Assembly: GCA_001429555.1 (NCBI GenBank)
Contig: LMSR01000020.1
Location: 279,417-343,416, forward strand
Reading direction: 5' to 3'
From: Nocardioides sp. Soil797
Lineage (GTDB): Bacteria; Actinomycetota; Actinomycetes; Propionibacteriales; Nocardioidaceae
Length of the DNA stretch: 64,000 nt
The position numbers and the translations under genes are program-made. Shown one piece after another: positions 51,753-61,063 of this stretch. Within the stretch, counting starts at the first letter, position 1. Each line of letters begins with the position of its first letter. The notes under the pieces were generated by a model, which did not search any database, was not told where the DNA came from, and was given only the letters and a program-made list of their open reading frames with translations.

Positions 51753-53813
51753 ATGGCCACGATGACCCACCCGACGTACGACGACTCCGCGGCGCAGCCC
51801 GAGCTGCTTCCGGGTCTCGTGCGCGCACAGGCGCGCCGGGGCAGGGCTCCGGCAAAGCAGAAGGAGGTGGCCGCGGCCAGCGTGGACCCGGTGGCTCGAG
51901 TGCTGGTCGACATCCCACTTGCCCACCTGGACCGCCCGTTCGACTACGCCGTGCCGGAGTCGATGGCCGCGACGGCCGTGCCAGGGGCCAGGGTGAAGGT
52001 CAGGTTCGCCGGCCAGGACGTGGATGCGTTCGTCGTCTCGCGGGTCGCCTCCAGCGACCACACCGGCCGGCTGCAGCCCCTGCGGCGGGTGGTCAGTGCC
52101 GAGCCGGTGCTCAGCCCGAAGATCGCTGCGCTCAGCGAGTCAGTGGCCAGACGGTATGCCGGTAGCCGTGCCGATGTGCTCCGACTGGCCGTGCCACCCA
52201 GACATGCCACCACCGAGAAGCAGCCCAGCGAACCAGAGCCAGCCCTCGAGGCAGGCCTCGACCGTGCGTCGGTCGCCTGGAGCGACGACACCCATGGGGC
52301 CGCCTTCGTAGAGGGCCTCGCCGATGGCCGCTCGCCTCGCGCGGTCTGGTCGGCCGCACCCGGCACCGACTGGCCCGAGCGCCTGGCGCACGCCGCAGCA
52401 GCAGCCCATGCCAGTGGTCGGGGTGCCATCCTGTGCGTGCCTGACGGCAAGGACATGGCCCGGGTCGACCGGGCCCTGACCCGGGTGCTGGGCTCCGGTC
52501 ACCACGTGACACTGAGTGCCGAGAGCGGGCCGTCGGCGCGCTACCGCGACTTCCTGGCGATCTCCCGCGGAGCCCGTCGAGTCGTGGTCGGCACCCGCGC
52601 CGCAGTCTTCGCGCCCGTCCACGACCTGGGCCTGTTGGCGATCTGGGACGACGGTGACGATCTCTATGCGGAGCCGCGTGCGCCCTACCCCCACACCCGT
52701 GAGGTGATGCTGCTGCGGGCCGAGGCCGAGAACTCGGCAGTGCTCGTGGCCGGCTTCGCTCGCACCGTCGAGGCCGAGTACCTCCTCACCACGGGCTGGG
52801 CCGTCGAGATCACCCCGCCCCGGCAGGCGATCCGCGACCACCTCACCGTATCGGTCACCGGCGCCACCGACCGCGAGCTGGAACGCGACCCGATGGCCCG
52901 ATCAACCAGGTTCCCGGCGCGCGCCTTCGAGGCGATCCGCACCGGGCTGGCCAGCGGCGGCCCGGTGCTGGTGCAGACGCCCCGGGCCGGCTACGCGGCC
53001 AGCCTGGCCTGTGAGCGCTGCCGCACCCCCGCCAGATGCGCGACGTGTCAGGGGCCGCTGCGCATCACCAGCAACGAGCGCCCTCCGTCGTGCTCCTGGT
53101 GCGGCACCGATCACCCCGGCTTCTCCTGTACGACGTGTGGTCACCGCGGTCTGCGCGCACCGGTGCGTGGCGACGCCCGCACCGCCGAGGAGCTCGGTCG
53201 CACCTTCACCAGCACCGTCGTACGCACCTCCAGCGGTGAGCGGGTGCTGAGCGAGGTGGGTGACAAGCCGGCCATCGTCGTCGCCACCCCGGGCGCCGAA
53301 CCCGTCGCCGAGGGCGGCTACGCGGCCGTGGTGCTGCTCGACACCTGGTTGGCGTTGGGACGTCTCGACCTGCGCACCGGTGAAGAGGCCCTGCGGCGGT
53401 GGATGAATGCGGCTGCCCTGACCCGCCGAGGCGGCCAGGTGATCGCGGTGGGCGACCCCGCGGAGCCGACCCTCCAGGCGTTGGTGCGTTGGGATGCCGG
53501 CGGCTTCGCCCGGCGTGAGATGGCTGAGCGGCGCTCGGCCCACCTGCCGCCGGCCAGCCGGATGGCCACCATCTCCGGGGCGCCCGGTGCAGTCGACGAC
53601 GTCGTCACGCTGCTGGCGGCTCCCGAGGCGACCGAGGTGCTGGGCCCGATCCCGGTCGAGAACAGGGAAGGCACACCGGAGTCGCGCGTGGTCCTGCGGG
53701 CGCCTCGCCAACACGGTGACGCACTCAGCCGGTCCCTCGGAGAAGTGCAGCGACTGCGCTCGGCCCGCAAGCTCGACCCGGTGCGGGTGCAGGTGGACCC
53801 GCCGGGTCTGTGA
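51753..53813 (+). CDS. priA: Primosomal protein N' (PriA), helicase motifs lost
   Basis: 686 residues. The PriA DNA-binding domain is clear (VDIPLAHLDRPFDYAVPESMAATAVPGARVKVRF) and so are the zinc cysteines (CERCRTPARCATCQGPL, then CSWCGTDHPGFSCTTCG). The helicase core is degenerate: where GxTGSGKT is expected the sequence reads SAAPGTDWPERLA, and the DEEH box is IWDDGDD. It probably serves as a replication-restart scaffold, as is known for actinobacterial PriA. ATG 51753; ATG 51762 possible. Confidence 0.88.
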   Translation: MATMTHPTYDDSAAQPELLPGLVRAQARRGRAPAKQKEVAAASVDPVARVLVDIPLAHLDRPFDYAVPESMAATAVPGARVKVRFAGQDVDAFVVSRVASSDHTGRLQPLRRVVSAEPVLSPKIAALSESVARRYAGSRADVLRLAVPPRHATTEKQPSEPEPALEAGLDRASVAWSDDTHGAAFVEGLADGRSPRAVWSAAPGTDWPERLAHAAAAAHASGRGAILCVPDGKDMARVDRALTRVLGSGHHVTLSAESGPSARYRDFLAISRGARRVVVGTRAAVFAPVHDLGLLAIWDDGDDLYAEPRAPYPHTREVMLLRAEAENSAVLVAGFARTVEAEYLLTTGWAVEITPPRQAIRDHLTVSVTGATDRELERDPMARSTRFPARAFEAIRTGLASGGPVLVQTPRAGYAASLACERCRTPARCATCQGPLRITSNERPPSCSWCGTDHPGFSCTTCGHRGLRAPVRGDARTAEELGRTFTSTVVRTSSGERVLSEVGDKPAIVVATPGAEPVAEGGYAAVVLLDTWLALGRLDLRTGEEALRRWMNAAALTRRGGQVIAVGDPAEPTLQALVRWDAGGFARREMAERRSAHLPPASRMATISGAPGAVDDVVTLLAAPEATEVLGPIPVENREGTPESRVVLRAPRQHGDALSRSLGEVQRLRSARKLDPVRVQVDPPGL

Positions 53814-53823
53814 GCCGACGGTC

Positions 53824-53857
53824 GGGGGATGCCTACGGGCGGGGGATGCCGACGGGC
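53824..53857 (+). repeat. 17-bp tandem direct repeat before def
   Basis: GGGGGATGCCTACGGGC and GGGGGATGCCGACGGGC lie end to end with one difference, 65 bases upstream of the def start. No function is evident. Confidence 0.8.
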
Positions 53858-53886
53858 TCGTGGCAGCGCGGTGCCCACGGGCCTTC

Positions 53887-53892
53887 TAGACT
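53887..53892 (+). promoter_or_regulatory. Candidate -10 element for def-fmt
   Basis: TAGACT, 29 bases before the def GTG, leaving a short leader with TAGGAGAA as ribosome site. Confidence 0.45.
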
Positions 53893-53921
53893 GACCCGCG
53901 CACTCGACAGCTAGGAGAAAC

Positions 53922-54467
53922 GTGGCCATCCAGCCCATCCGCCTCTTCGGCGACCCGATCCTGCGCAGCCGCGCGATCGAGGTCACCACCTTCGACAAGG
54001 AACTCCGCACCCTGGTCTCGGACCTGACCGACACCATGTTGGAGGCTCCGGGCGCCGGCCTGGCCGCGCCACAGATCGGCGTCGGTCTGCGGGTGTTCAC
54101 CTGGAACGTCGACGGTGAAGTGGGACACCTGGTCAACCCGACCCTGGAACTCTCCGAGGAACAGCAGACCGGGGCGGAGGGATGCCTCTCCCTGCCGAAC
54201 CTGACCTACGACTGCATACGGGCACTGTCCGTCGTGGCCAACGGTTTCGACATGCACGGTGAACCGGTCACCATCAGCGGCTCCGAGCTGCTCGCGCGGG
54301 CCATCCAGCATGAGACCGACCATCTCGACGGTGTGCTGTTCATCGACAAGCTGGACGTCGAGTCCCGCAAGCACGCCATGCGCACCATCCGCGAGTCGGA
54401 GTGGTTCGGGCTCGAGAGGCCCACGGTCAAGGTCTCACCCCACCCCACGAACGGATTCGGGCTCTGA
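53922..54467 (+). CDS. def: Peptide deformylase
   Basis: 181 residues. Motif 1 GAGLAAPQIGV, motif 2 EGCLSLPN (metal Cys) and motif 3 QHETDHLDGVLF (HExxH) are all intact. Removes N-formyl groups from nascent proteins. GTG 53922 with GGAGAAA upstream. Its stop shares one base with the fmt ATG. Confidence 0.95.
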   Translation: MAIQPIRLFGDPILRSRAIEVTTFDKELRTLVSDLTDTMLEAPGAGLAAPQIGVGLRVFTWNVDGEVGHLVNPTLELSEEQQTGAEGCLSLPNLTYDCIRALSVVANGFDMHGEPVTISGSELLARAIQHETDHLDGVLFIDKLDVESRKHAMRTIRESEWFGLERPTVKVSPHPTNGFGL

Positions 54468-55399
54468 TGCGCGTCGTCTTCGCCGGCACCCCCGAGGTCG
54501 CCGTACCCGCCCTGAACGCCATCGTCGACTCGCCCCATGAGCTGGTGGGCGTCGTCACCCGCCCCGACGCTCCGTCCGGTCGCGGACGCAAGCTGGTCGC
54601 CTCGCCCGTCGCCAGACGTGCGGAGGAGCTCGGCGTCCCCGTGCTCAAGCCGGAGCATCCGCGCGATCCCGCCTTCCAGGACGAGCTGAAGTCGCTGCAG
54701 CCTGACTGCTGCCCGGTCGTGGCCTACGGGGCGCTGTTGCCGCAGTCGGCCCTCGACATCCCCGAGCACGGATGGATCAACCTGCATTTCTCCCTGCTGC
54801 CCGCGTGGCGTGGCGCGGCCCCGGTGCAGCACTCGATCTGGGCCGGTGACGAGATGACCGGCGCCACCACCTTCCGCATCGTCAAGGCACTCGACGCCGG
54901 TCCGACATACGGCGTGATGACCGAGACCATCCGTCCCACCGACACCGCCGGTGACCTTCTCGGTCGGCTGGCAGAAGGCGGTGCCAGCCTCCTGGTCGCC
55001 ACCCTCGACGGCATTGAGGGTGGCGCCATCGAGGCCCGCGAGCAGAGCGAGGAGGGCGTCAGCCTCGCCCCCAAGATCGTGGTCGACGACGCCGCCATCG
55101 ACTGGCGTGAGCCCGCCGTGCGTGTCGATCGCGGCATCCGGGCGTGCACGCCGGAGCCCGGCGCATGGTCGACCCACGACGGCGAGCGGATCAAGATCGG
55201 CGCGGTGCGCATCGACCCCACCCACGAGCGCCTCGATCCGGGCGTCCTCGCGGTCAGCAAGCACGCCGTCCACGTCGGCACCGGCACCGACCCGGTCAGG
55301 CTCGGTGAGGTGAAGGCCCATGGTCGAAAGCAGATGAACGCCGCCGACTGGGCCCGGGGCGTCCGCCTCGAACCCGGCACCCGTTTCGGCGACGCGTGA
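54467..55399 (+). CDS. fmt: Methionyl-tRNA formyltransferase
   Basis: 310 residues. RVVFAGTPEVAVPALNAI start, catalytic region YGALLPQSALDIPEHGWINLHFSLLPAWRGAAPVQHSIWAGD with the folate site SLLP, and the C-terminal OB-like domain (RIRACTPEPGAWST-type). Formylates initiator Met-tRNA and works opposite to def. The usual def-fmt-rsmB order is kept, with one gene inserted. Confidence 0.95.
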   Translation: MRVVFAGTPEVAVPALNAIVDSPHELVGVVTRPDAPSGRGRKLVASPVARRAEELGVPVLKPEHPRDPAFQDELKSLQPDCCPVVAYGALLPQSALDIPEHGWINLHFSLLPAWRGAAPVQHSIWAGDEMTGATTFRIVKALDAGPTYGVMTETIRPTDTAGDLLGRLAEGGASLLVATLDGIEGGAIEAREQSEEGVSLAPKIVVDDAAIDWREPAVRVDRGIRACTPEPGAWSTHDGERIKIGAVRIDPTHERLDPGVLAVSKHAVHVGTGTDPVRLGEVKAHGRKQMNAADWARGVRLEPGTRFGDA

Positions 55400-55406
55400 G
55401 TGCGAC

Positions 55407-55412
55407 TACCGT
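55407..55412 (+). promoter_or_regulatory. Candidate -10 element (leaderless) for the YjbR-like gene
   Basis: TACCGT, seven bases, then ATG 55420; just after the fmt stop. Confidence 0.35.
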
Positions 55413-55419
55413 CACTGCC

Positions 55420-55851
55420 ATGACGAACCGCAGGGCACACCCCGACGACATCTCGGCGATCTGCCTGTCGCTTCCCGAGGTGGAGTTCGGGACGTCGTGG
55501 GGCGATCGCCCGACCTACAAGGTCCCGACCGGAGACAAGGGCAAGGGGTTCCTGCTGCATCGCGCTGCGCACAAGTCAGCGATCGACCCGCGCACGGGGG
55601 AGATGTACGACGACCTGTTGGTCATCCACACGCCCACCCTGGAAGACAAGGAGGCCCTGGTCTCCGACCCACGGTTGCCCTTCTTCACCATCGACCACTT
55701 CGACGGTTTCAAGGCGGTGCTGGTGCAGGAGTCCCGGCTGGGCGAGATCGAGCTCGACGAGCTCACCGAGATCATCACCGACGCGTGGGCTGCCAAGGCC
55801 CCCAAGCGTCTGGTGAAGAAGTTCTTCGCGGAGAGACCGACGGATGCCTGA
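55420..55851 (+). CDS. MmcQ/YjbR family protein
   Basis: 143 residues. Pattern of the MmcQ/YjbR (cyaY-like fold) family: ICLSLPEVEFGTSWGDRPTYKV near the start, FFTIDHFDGFKAVLV in the middle, DAWAAKAPKRLVKKF at the end. DNA binding has been proposed for the family; the role is unclear. ATG 55420 is preferred; a GTG at 55396 overlapping the fmt stop is also in frame. Overlaps rsmB by eight bases. Confidence 0.8.
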   Translation: MTNRRAHPDDISAICLSLPEVEFGTSWGDRPTYKVPTGDKGKGFLLHRAAHKSAIDPRTGEMYDDLLVIHTPTLEDKEALVSDPRLPFFTIDHFDGFKAVLVQESRLGEIELDELTEIITDAWAAKAPKRLVKKFFAERPTDA

Positions 55852-57307
55852 TCCGCGGAACCGCAGCGGCCATCGCAAGCAGGGGGCGCGTACCGGCGCC
55901 AAGCGCCCGGGTGGCAAGCCGCCTGCTCCGCGGGCCAGAGTCGACGTCCCGCGCGCGGCGGCGTACGACGTGATGAAGGCAGTTCGTGTCGACGACGCGT
56001 ACACCAATCTGGTCCTGCCGCACGTGTTGCGTGAAGCCGGGCTCGAGGGCCGCGATGCGGCGTTCGTCACCGAGCTCGTCTCGGGCACGATCCGCCGCCA
56101 GGGCACCTACGACGCCATCCTGCGGGCCTGTGTCGACCGACCACTGGCCAAGGTGGAGGCCAAGGTGCTCGACGCCTTGCGCCTGGGTGCGCACCAACTG
56201 CTGTCGATGCGGGTGCCGACCCATGCCGCCATCTCCACCACCGTCGACCTGGTGCGGGCCCGAGTCGGTCAGGGACCGGCCGGGTTCACCAACGCCGTGC
56301 TGCGCAAGGTGAGTGCCCACGAGCTCGACCAGTGGATACGTCGCGTGGCTCCCACCGATCCCGTCGGGTTCGCCGCGATCGCGCACTCCCACCCCCAGTG
56401 GATCGTCACGGCCCTCTCCGAGGCGTTGGCGGCCTGCGGCCACCGCGACGAGAGTGACCTGGACTCCCTGCTGGGCGCCGACAACGACAACCCGCAGGTG
56501 ACCCTGGTCGCGAGGCCGGGGATCGCGACGGTGGCAGAGCTGGCGGAGGCCGGTGGAGAGGCGACCGGCCTCTCGCCGTACGCCGTGCGGCTCACCGGCG
56601 GCGACCCCGGTGCGGTGCCAGCCGTCGCCGAAGGACGGGCCGGAGTGCAGGACGAAGGCTCCCAGGTGGTGGCCGTGGCGTTGGCCGGGGTGCAACTCCT
56701 CGGTGGCGACGAGAACTGGCTCGACGCGTGCGCCGGTCCCGGCGGCAAGTCCGCCCTGCTGGCGGCGCTCGCGGCCCAGCGCGGCGCACGCCTGCTGGCA
56801 TCGGAGCGCCAGGAGCACCGGGCCCGGCTGGTCGCGCGCGGCACCCGGACCGTGGCGTCGGCGCTGAGTGGCGTGGTGGTCGCCGATGGCACGCAACCGG
56901 CGTGGCGACCCGACACCTTCGACCGGGTGCTGGTCGATGCCCCCTGCTCGGGACTGGGTGCGCTGCGCCGCAGGCCCGAGGCGAGGTGGCGGCGCAGGCC
57001 GAAGGACCTGGCCGACCTCGTGCCGTTGCAGCAACGGCTGCTCGACCGGGCCCTGGACTCGGTCCGGCCCGGTGGAGTCGTCGCCTACGTCACGTGTTCA
57101 CCCGTCCTCGCCGAGACCCAGGGCGTGGTGGAGCACACCCTGGCCGCTCGCGACGATGTCACGGTGCTGGACGCGGTGGCATCACTGACCGCGATCGACG
57201 GCATGGCGGTCACCGACTGCAACGGACCGGTGCCGGGCACCGTGCAGCTGTGGCCACACCTGCACCACACCGACGCGATGTTCCTGGCACTGCTGCACAA
57301 GTCCTGA
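55844..57307 (+). CDS. rsmB: 16S rRNA m5C methyltransferase (RsmB/Fmu type)
   Basis: 487 residues. Basic N-terminus, a NusB-like RNA-binding domain (about 35-170; FVTELVSGTIRRQGTYDAIL, then STTVDLVRARVGQGPAGFTNAVLRKV), then a Rossmann methyltransferase with DACAGPGGKSALLAALA, catalytic DAPCSGLGALRRRPE (motif IV Cys) and TCSPVLAETQGVV (motif VI Cys). Methylates C967 in E. coli 16S rRNA. Confidence 0.93.
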   Translation: MPDPRNRSGHRKQGARTGAKRPGGKPPAPRARVDVPRAAAYDVMKAVRVDDAYTNLVLPHVLREAGLEGRDAAFVTELVSGTIRRQGTYDAILRACVDRPLAKVEAKVLDALRLGAHQLLSMRVPTHAAISTTVDLVRARVGQGPAGFTNAVLRKVSAHELDQWIRRVAPTDPVGFAAIAHSHPQWIVTALSEALAACGHRDESDLDSLLGADNDNPQVTLVARPGIATVAELAEAGGEATGLSPYAVRLTGGDPGAVPAVAEGRAGVQDEGSQVVAVALAGVQLLGGDENWLDACAGPGGKSALLAALAAQRGARLLASERQEHRARLVARGTRTVASALSGVVVADGTQPAWRPDTFDRVLVDAPCSGLGALRRRPEARWRRRPKDLADLVPLQQRLLDRALDSVRPGGVVAYVTCSPVLAETQGVVEHTLAARDDVTVLDAVASLTAIDGMAVTDCNGPVPGTVQLWPHLHHTDAMFLALLHKS

Positions 57308-57379
57308 GCCAGCCTCGCGCCGCCCAGCGATACCGTCGACCCGGGCCCGTCGTCACACGAAAGATCGAGTTCCTGGCGA

Positions 57380-57385
57380 TAGGTT
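57380..57385 (+). promoter_or_regulatory. Candidate -10 element (leaderless) for the LigD-type polymerase gene
   Basis: TAGGTT, six bases, then ATG 57392. No ribosome-binding sequence between. Confidence 0.4.
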
Positions 57386-57391
57386 GTCGGT

Positions 57392-58375
57392 ATGGGCACC
57401 GCGAAGTCACCTGCCGTCGAGATCGAGGTCGACGACCGCGTGGTGCGGGTCAGCAACCCCGAGAGGGTCTACTTCCCGGCGTTGGGACTGACCAAGCTCG
57501 ACCTGGTCGAGTACTACCTCTCGGTCGGAGACGGCATCGTCAACGCCCTGCGTGAGCGGCCCTGCATGTTGCACCGGTTCCCCAAGGGACTGGCGGGGGA
57601 CAAGGTGCACCAGAAGCGGGTGCCGCGCGGAGCGCCGGACTGGTTGGAGACCGTCGAGCTGCACTTCCCCCGCTGGAACCGCACCGCCGACGAGCTGTGC
57701 GTCACCGAGTTGGCGAGTGTGGTCTGGGCGGTGCAGATGTCGACTGTCGAGTTCCACCCGTGGAACAGTCGTCGGGCCGATCCCGAGAAGCCCGACGAAT
57801 GGCGCATCGACCTCGACCCCGGGCCGGAGTCCGACTGGCCCCAGGTACAGCGAGTTGCCCGGGTCGCCCACGAGGTGCTCGATGACCTCGGGGCCATCGG
57901 TTTCCCGAAGACCAGCGGGGGATCCGGACTCCACGTCTACGTGCGGATCAGGCCCGATCACGGTCACAAGGAAGTCCGCCGAGCGGCGCTTGCCTTCGCT
58001 CGTGAGGTGGAGCGCCGTGCTCCGGACGACGTGACCACCACGTGGTGGCGCAAGGACCGCAATCCGGCCCACCTCTTCGTGGACTACAACCAGAACGCCC
58101 GTGACCACACGATCGCCGCTGCCTACTCCGTCCGTGGCGTGACGCAGGCCCGGGTCTCGACCCCCGTCCGCTGGGACGAGATCGACACCGTCGAACCCGA
58201 CGACTTCACGGTGCTCACGGTTCCCGCCCGCTATGCGGAGATCGGTGACTTGCACGCAGACATCGACGACCACGTCTTCGACATCGCGCCGTTGTTGGAG
58301 TGGGCCGACCGGGATGAGCGCGACGGTGCTGAACCTCCGGGTGACCCCGATGAGGAGGATGGCAAGCAGGCATGA
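57392..58375 (+). CDS. LigD-type archaeo-eukaryotic primase/polymerase (PolDom)
   Basis: 327 residues. Stand-alone polymerase domain like LigD PolDom: NPERVYFPALGLTKLDLVEYY start, catalytic D-x-D in RIDLDPGP, SGGSGLHVYV (sGxxGxH), and third carboxylate in LFVDYNQNARDHT. Such enzymes fill gaps and add ribonucleotides in end joining or base excision repair. No ligase or nuclease domain is fused; the acidic C-terminal tail is unique. ATP-dependent ligase lies 0.3 kb downstream in convergent orientation. Confidence 0.9.
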   Translation: MGTAKSPAVEIEVDDRVVRVSNPERVYFPALGLTKLDLVEYYLSVGDGIVNALRERPCMLHRFPKGLAGDKVHQKRVPRGAPDWLETVELHFPRWNRTADELCVTELASVVWAVQMSTVEFHPWNSRRADPEKPDEWRIDLDPGPESDWPQVQRVARVAHEVLDDLGAIGFPKTSGGSGLHVYVRIRPDHGHKEVRRAALAFAREVERRAPDDVTTTWWRKDRNPAHLFVDYNQNARDHTIAAAYSVRGVTQARVSTPVRWDEIDTVEPDDFTVLTVPARYAEIGDLHADIDDHVFDIAPLLEWADRDERDGAEPPGDPDEEDGKQA

Positions 58376-58680
58376 GCAACAGCCAGGACCCCATGTTCTC
58401 GATCATGCGATCGCTGTGGGACCGCGTCACCCCCGACCTGCGAGGGGTGGCGTTCTCGCTCGTGGACTCGGTGCTCGAGGTGCGGTTACTCTATGCCGAC
58501 AGTCCCGATGCGGCCACCGTGGCGATGGTCTCGGAGGCGGAGACAGAGTGCGTCGCAGACTTCTGGTCGTCCTGGGAGGTCAACTACAGAGCCGAGCACG
58601 TCCCCGTCGACCGACCCCGCACGCTGCACGAGGACGAGCGCTGGGTGTTCCTCCGGCACGAGCCGGCTGCCTCGGCCTGA
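58372..58680 (+). CDS. Small orphan protein after the LigD-type polymerase
   Basis: 102 residues, not recognised. Reads as a compact alpha/beta domain (GVAFSLVDSVLEVRLLY, then VSEAETECVADF, and WVFLRHEP). No signal peptide or membrane helix. ATG overlaps the polymerase stop (ATGA), so the two are co-translated. Confidence 0.65.
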   Translation: MSNSQDPMFSIMRSLWDRVTPDLRGVAFSLVDSVLEVRLLYADSPDAATVAMVSEAETECVADFWSSWEVNYRAEHVPVDRPRTLHEDERWVFLRHEPAASA

Positions 58681-58687
58681 GTCGTGG

Positions 58688-58710
58688 GCCCTGAGTCGTG
58701 GGCTCAGGGC
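58688..58710. terminator. Bidirectional terminator hairpin
   Basis: Perfect arms GCCCTGAG and CTCAGGGC with a 7-base loop, between the convergent orphan gene and the ligase, reaching into the last codons of the ligase. A 13-base direct repeat CTGAGTCGTGGGC (58678-58690, 58691-58703) spans the same place. Confidence 0.55.
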
Positions 58711-60218
58711 AGCAACGCCCGCACGGACTGCAGGGTGTCGACCTCCGCCACCGGCTTGTCGTCGCGGTAGCGCAGCACCCGCGCGAACCGGAGCGCCACA
58801 CCGCCGGGGTAGCGAGTCGATCGCTGGACGCCGTCGAAGGCGATCTCGACCACCTGCTCGGGACGCACGAAGACCACGTGTTCCTGGCGGTGGGTCTCCA
58901 GCTCGAGGAACCGCTCGGTCTGCCACGCCAACATCTCGTCGGTCATGCCCTTGAACGTCTTGCCGAGCATGACGAGCTCGCCCGTGGCGGAGTCACGGGC
59001 GCCGAGGTGGATGTTCGACAGCGACCCGCGCCGCCGACCGCTGCCCCACTCGATGCCCAGCACCACCAGGTCGAGCGTGTGGCGTGGCTTGACCTTCACC
59101 CACCCGGCGCCTCGGCGACCGGCGGCGTACGGCGCATCGGGGTCCTTGACCACGACGCCCTCATGGCCGGCGCCCAGCCGCTCGGCGAAGAACGCCTCGG
59201 CCTCTTCGACGGAGTCGGTGATCAGACGGGGCACTGCCTGGCGCGGCGCCACCTGCTCGAGCAGCTCCCAGCGTTGGTACGCCGGCACGTCGACGAGGTC
59301 ACGTCCGTCGAGGTGCAGCAGGTCGAAGAAGTAGGTCGACAAGGGGATCTCGGCAGCCATCCGGTCAGGGTCGGCACTGCTCATGGTGCGTGAGCCGGTC
59401 ACCTGGAACGGGGCCGGACGCCCCTCGGTCTCGGCAATCACCTCGCCGTCGAGGACGGCCTCGCGCACGGGCAGCTCCGCGACGGTCGCAACCACGTCCG
59501 GCAACCGTTCGGTGACGTCGTCGAGGGTGCGGGTGAAGAGTCGGACGTCGCCGGAGGAGACATGCGCCTGGATGCGAATCCCGTCGAGCTTGCTGTCGAG
59601 GGCGACACGACCGGTCACCGTGCTGGTGATGTCGGGTGCCGAGGAGGCGAGCATCGGTCGCAGCGGACGACCCACCTCGAGCCTGATCTCCTGCAGTGCC
59701 TCCTCGCCACCAGTGAGGGCGATCCTGGCCACCGGCCCGGCGAAGCCGGCCAGCATCACGCCCCGGCGGACGGCCGCCTCGGACACTGCGGCGGCACTGG
59801 CGATCGCCTTGAGCAGCACGCCGTCGCTGGCGCCCTGCCGCATCTCACCGGTGATGAGGGAGCGCAGCCACTGCTGTTCCCGGTCGGTGGCACGGCCGAA
59901 GAGAGTGGCCACCGCCTCGCTGCGGGCGACCGCAGACCCCGCGCCGGACACCCCGGCGATGGCGGTGAGTGCTGCGTCGACCTCTTTCACGGTGAGTGTC
60001 GAAGCGGGCGCTGCCGGCGGGAGCGACGAGAGCCCTCGCCAGCTGACACCGATGCGACGTTGCGGCAGGACACCGGCCAGGTGGTCGGCGACCACCTCCA
60101 CCGGCGCCCCGGACCTGGCAGCCGTGGCCAGGGCATCAGCGACGAGCGCCACCTTCTCGTTGCGAGAGCTCGTGGCGGCCACCGCCCGCGACGTCGTGAT
60201 CACCTGGTCCAAACGCAT
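58704..60218 (-). CDS. lig: ATP-dependent DNA ligase
   Basis: 504 residues. N-terminal DNA-binding domain (RSEAVATLFGRATDREQQWLRSLITGEMRQG region), adenylation domain with motif I SKLDGIR (Lys forms the AMP adduct), LDGEVIAE, and EGVVVKDPD, then an OB domain with WVKVKP. Resembles LigB-type ligases of actinobacteria, a backup to the NAD-dependent LigA. Convergent with the polymerase pair. Confidence 0.92.
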   Translation of the reverse strand: MRLDQVITTSRAVAATSSRNEKVALVADALATAARSGAPVEVVADHLAGVLPQRRIGVSWRGLSSLPPAAPASTLTVKEVDAALTAIAGVSGAGSAVARSEAVATLFGRATDREQQWLRSLITGEMRQGASDGVLLKAIASAAAVSEAAVRRGVMLAGFAGPVARIALTGGEEALQEIRLEVGRPLRPMLASSAPDITSTVTGRVALDSKLDGIRIQAHVSSGDVRLFTRTLDDVTERLPDVVATVAELPVREAVLDGEVIAETEGRPAPFQVTGSRTMSSADPDRMAAEIPLSTYFFDLLHLDGRDLVDVPAYQRWELLEQVAPRQAVPRLITDSVEEAEAFFAERLGAGHEGVVVKDPDAPYAAGRRGAGWVKVKPRHTLDLVVLGIEWGSGRRRGSLSNIHLGARDSATGELVMLGKTFKGMTDEMLAWQTERFLELETHRQEHVVFVRPEQVVEIAFDGVQRSTRYPGGVALRFARVLRYRDDKPVAEVDTLQSVRALLP

Positions 60219-60265
60219 GTCCCCAGCATGCCCGACCCCGCCGACAGTGGGCGAGGGTCAGCTGC

Positions 60266-60829
60266 TCAGGGTCGACGGTAGGGCTGCTGGTGGAGCAGGT
60301 GAACCTTCTTCACCCGGCAGCCGCTGGTCCGGTAGGCCACGAATTGTGACTTGACGGCATTGGGCACGTAGATCCGGAAGCCGTCGACCTTCTTGGGGCG
60401 GCATTCGCTGCGGCTGTAGACCTCACGGTTCTGCATGCGCAGCTCGCTGACCAGGTGGTTGCCGGGCTTGAGCACGAAGGAGCGCACCGTGCCCGACTCG
60501 CGGATCGCGGCGTGGCCGATCTGGGTGCCGTCCCCGTTGCCGACGTAGGAGACCCCGCCGTAGCCACCGGTGTGGCACGGGTGACCGGAGACGTTCTTGA
60601 TGCGTATCCGGCCGTAGGCGCTGCCCGCGCCGGCGTCCTGGTAGCGGAACGACACCAGCAGGTCCCGGTTCGCGCACGCAGGTGTGGTGGTGGCGCTGGT
60701 GACTGCCGCCGTGGTGGTGGGACTCGTCGAAGTGGGGCGGGCTGTTGCCGCTTGGCTGATGCCGGGAGAGGCGAGGGACAGGCAGGCCACAGCAGCGGCC
60801 CCGGTCGCGAGGTGGGTCAGGATCTTCAT
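60266..60829 (-). CDS. Secreted DUF4232 protein
   Basis: 187 residues. ATG 60829 is chosen: it follows GGAAGGAAG and starts a clear signal peptide (ILTHLATGAAAVACLSLASPGISQA). A Thr/Ser linker is followed by a DUF4232 domain (SFRYQDAGAGSAYGRIRIKNVSGHPC, GYGGVSYVG, then LRMQNREVYSRSEC). Four domain cysteines suggest two disulfides. Function unknown; common in actinobacterial secretomes. Confidence 0.82.
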   Translation of the reverse strand: MKILTHLATGAAAVACLSLASPGISQAATARPTSTSPTTTAAVTSATTTPACANRDLLVSFRYQDAGAGSAYGRIRIKNVSGHPCHTGGYGGVSYVGNGDGTQIGHAAIRESGTVRSFVLKPGNHLVSELRMQNREVYSRSECRPKKVDGFRIYVPNAVKSQFVAYRTSGCRVKKVHLLHQQPYRRP

Positions 60830-61063
60830 GGGATCTTCCTTCCGGAGCGATTGGTCTTCACAAGGTGTGACGCCGGAATACCGGATCCGGTTGCGGAAAG
60901 ATCCTCGGCGGCGACAGATGGGCCGGGAACGCATCCTGGAACTCTCGAAGTTCGCCCGCCTGGTTGAGTTCCACTCACGTCGGGCGCAGACTCAGGAAGG
61001 ACTCACCCAACAGCGTGGTGGTCGAGGCGGAGCACACCTGCCTGAGCCTGCGAGACCCGCGAC

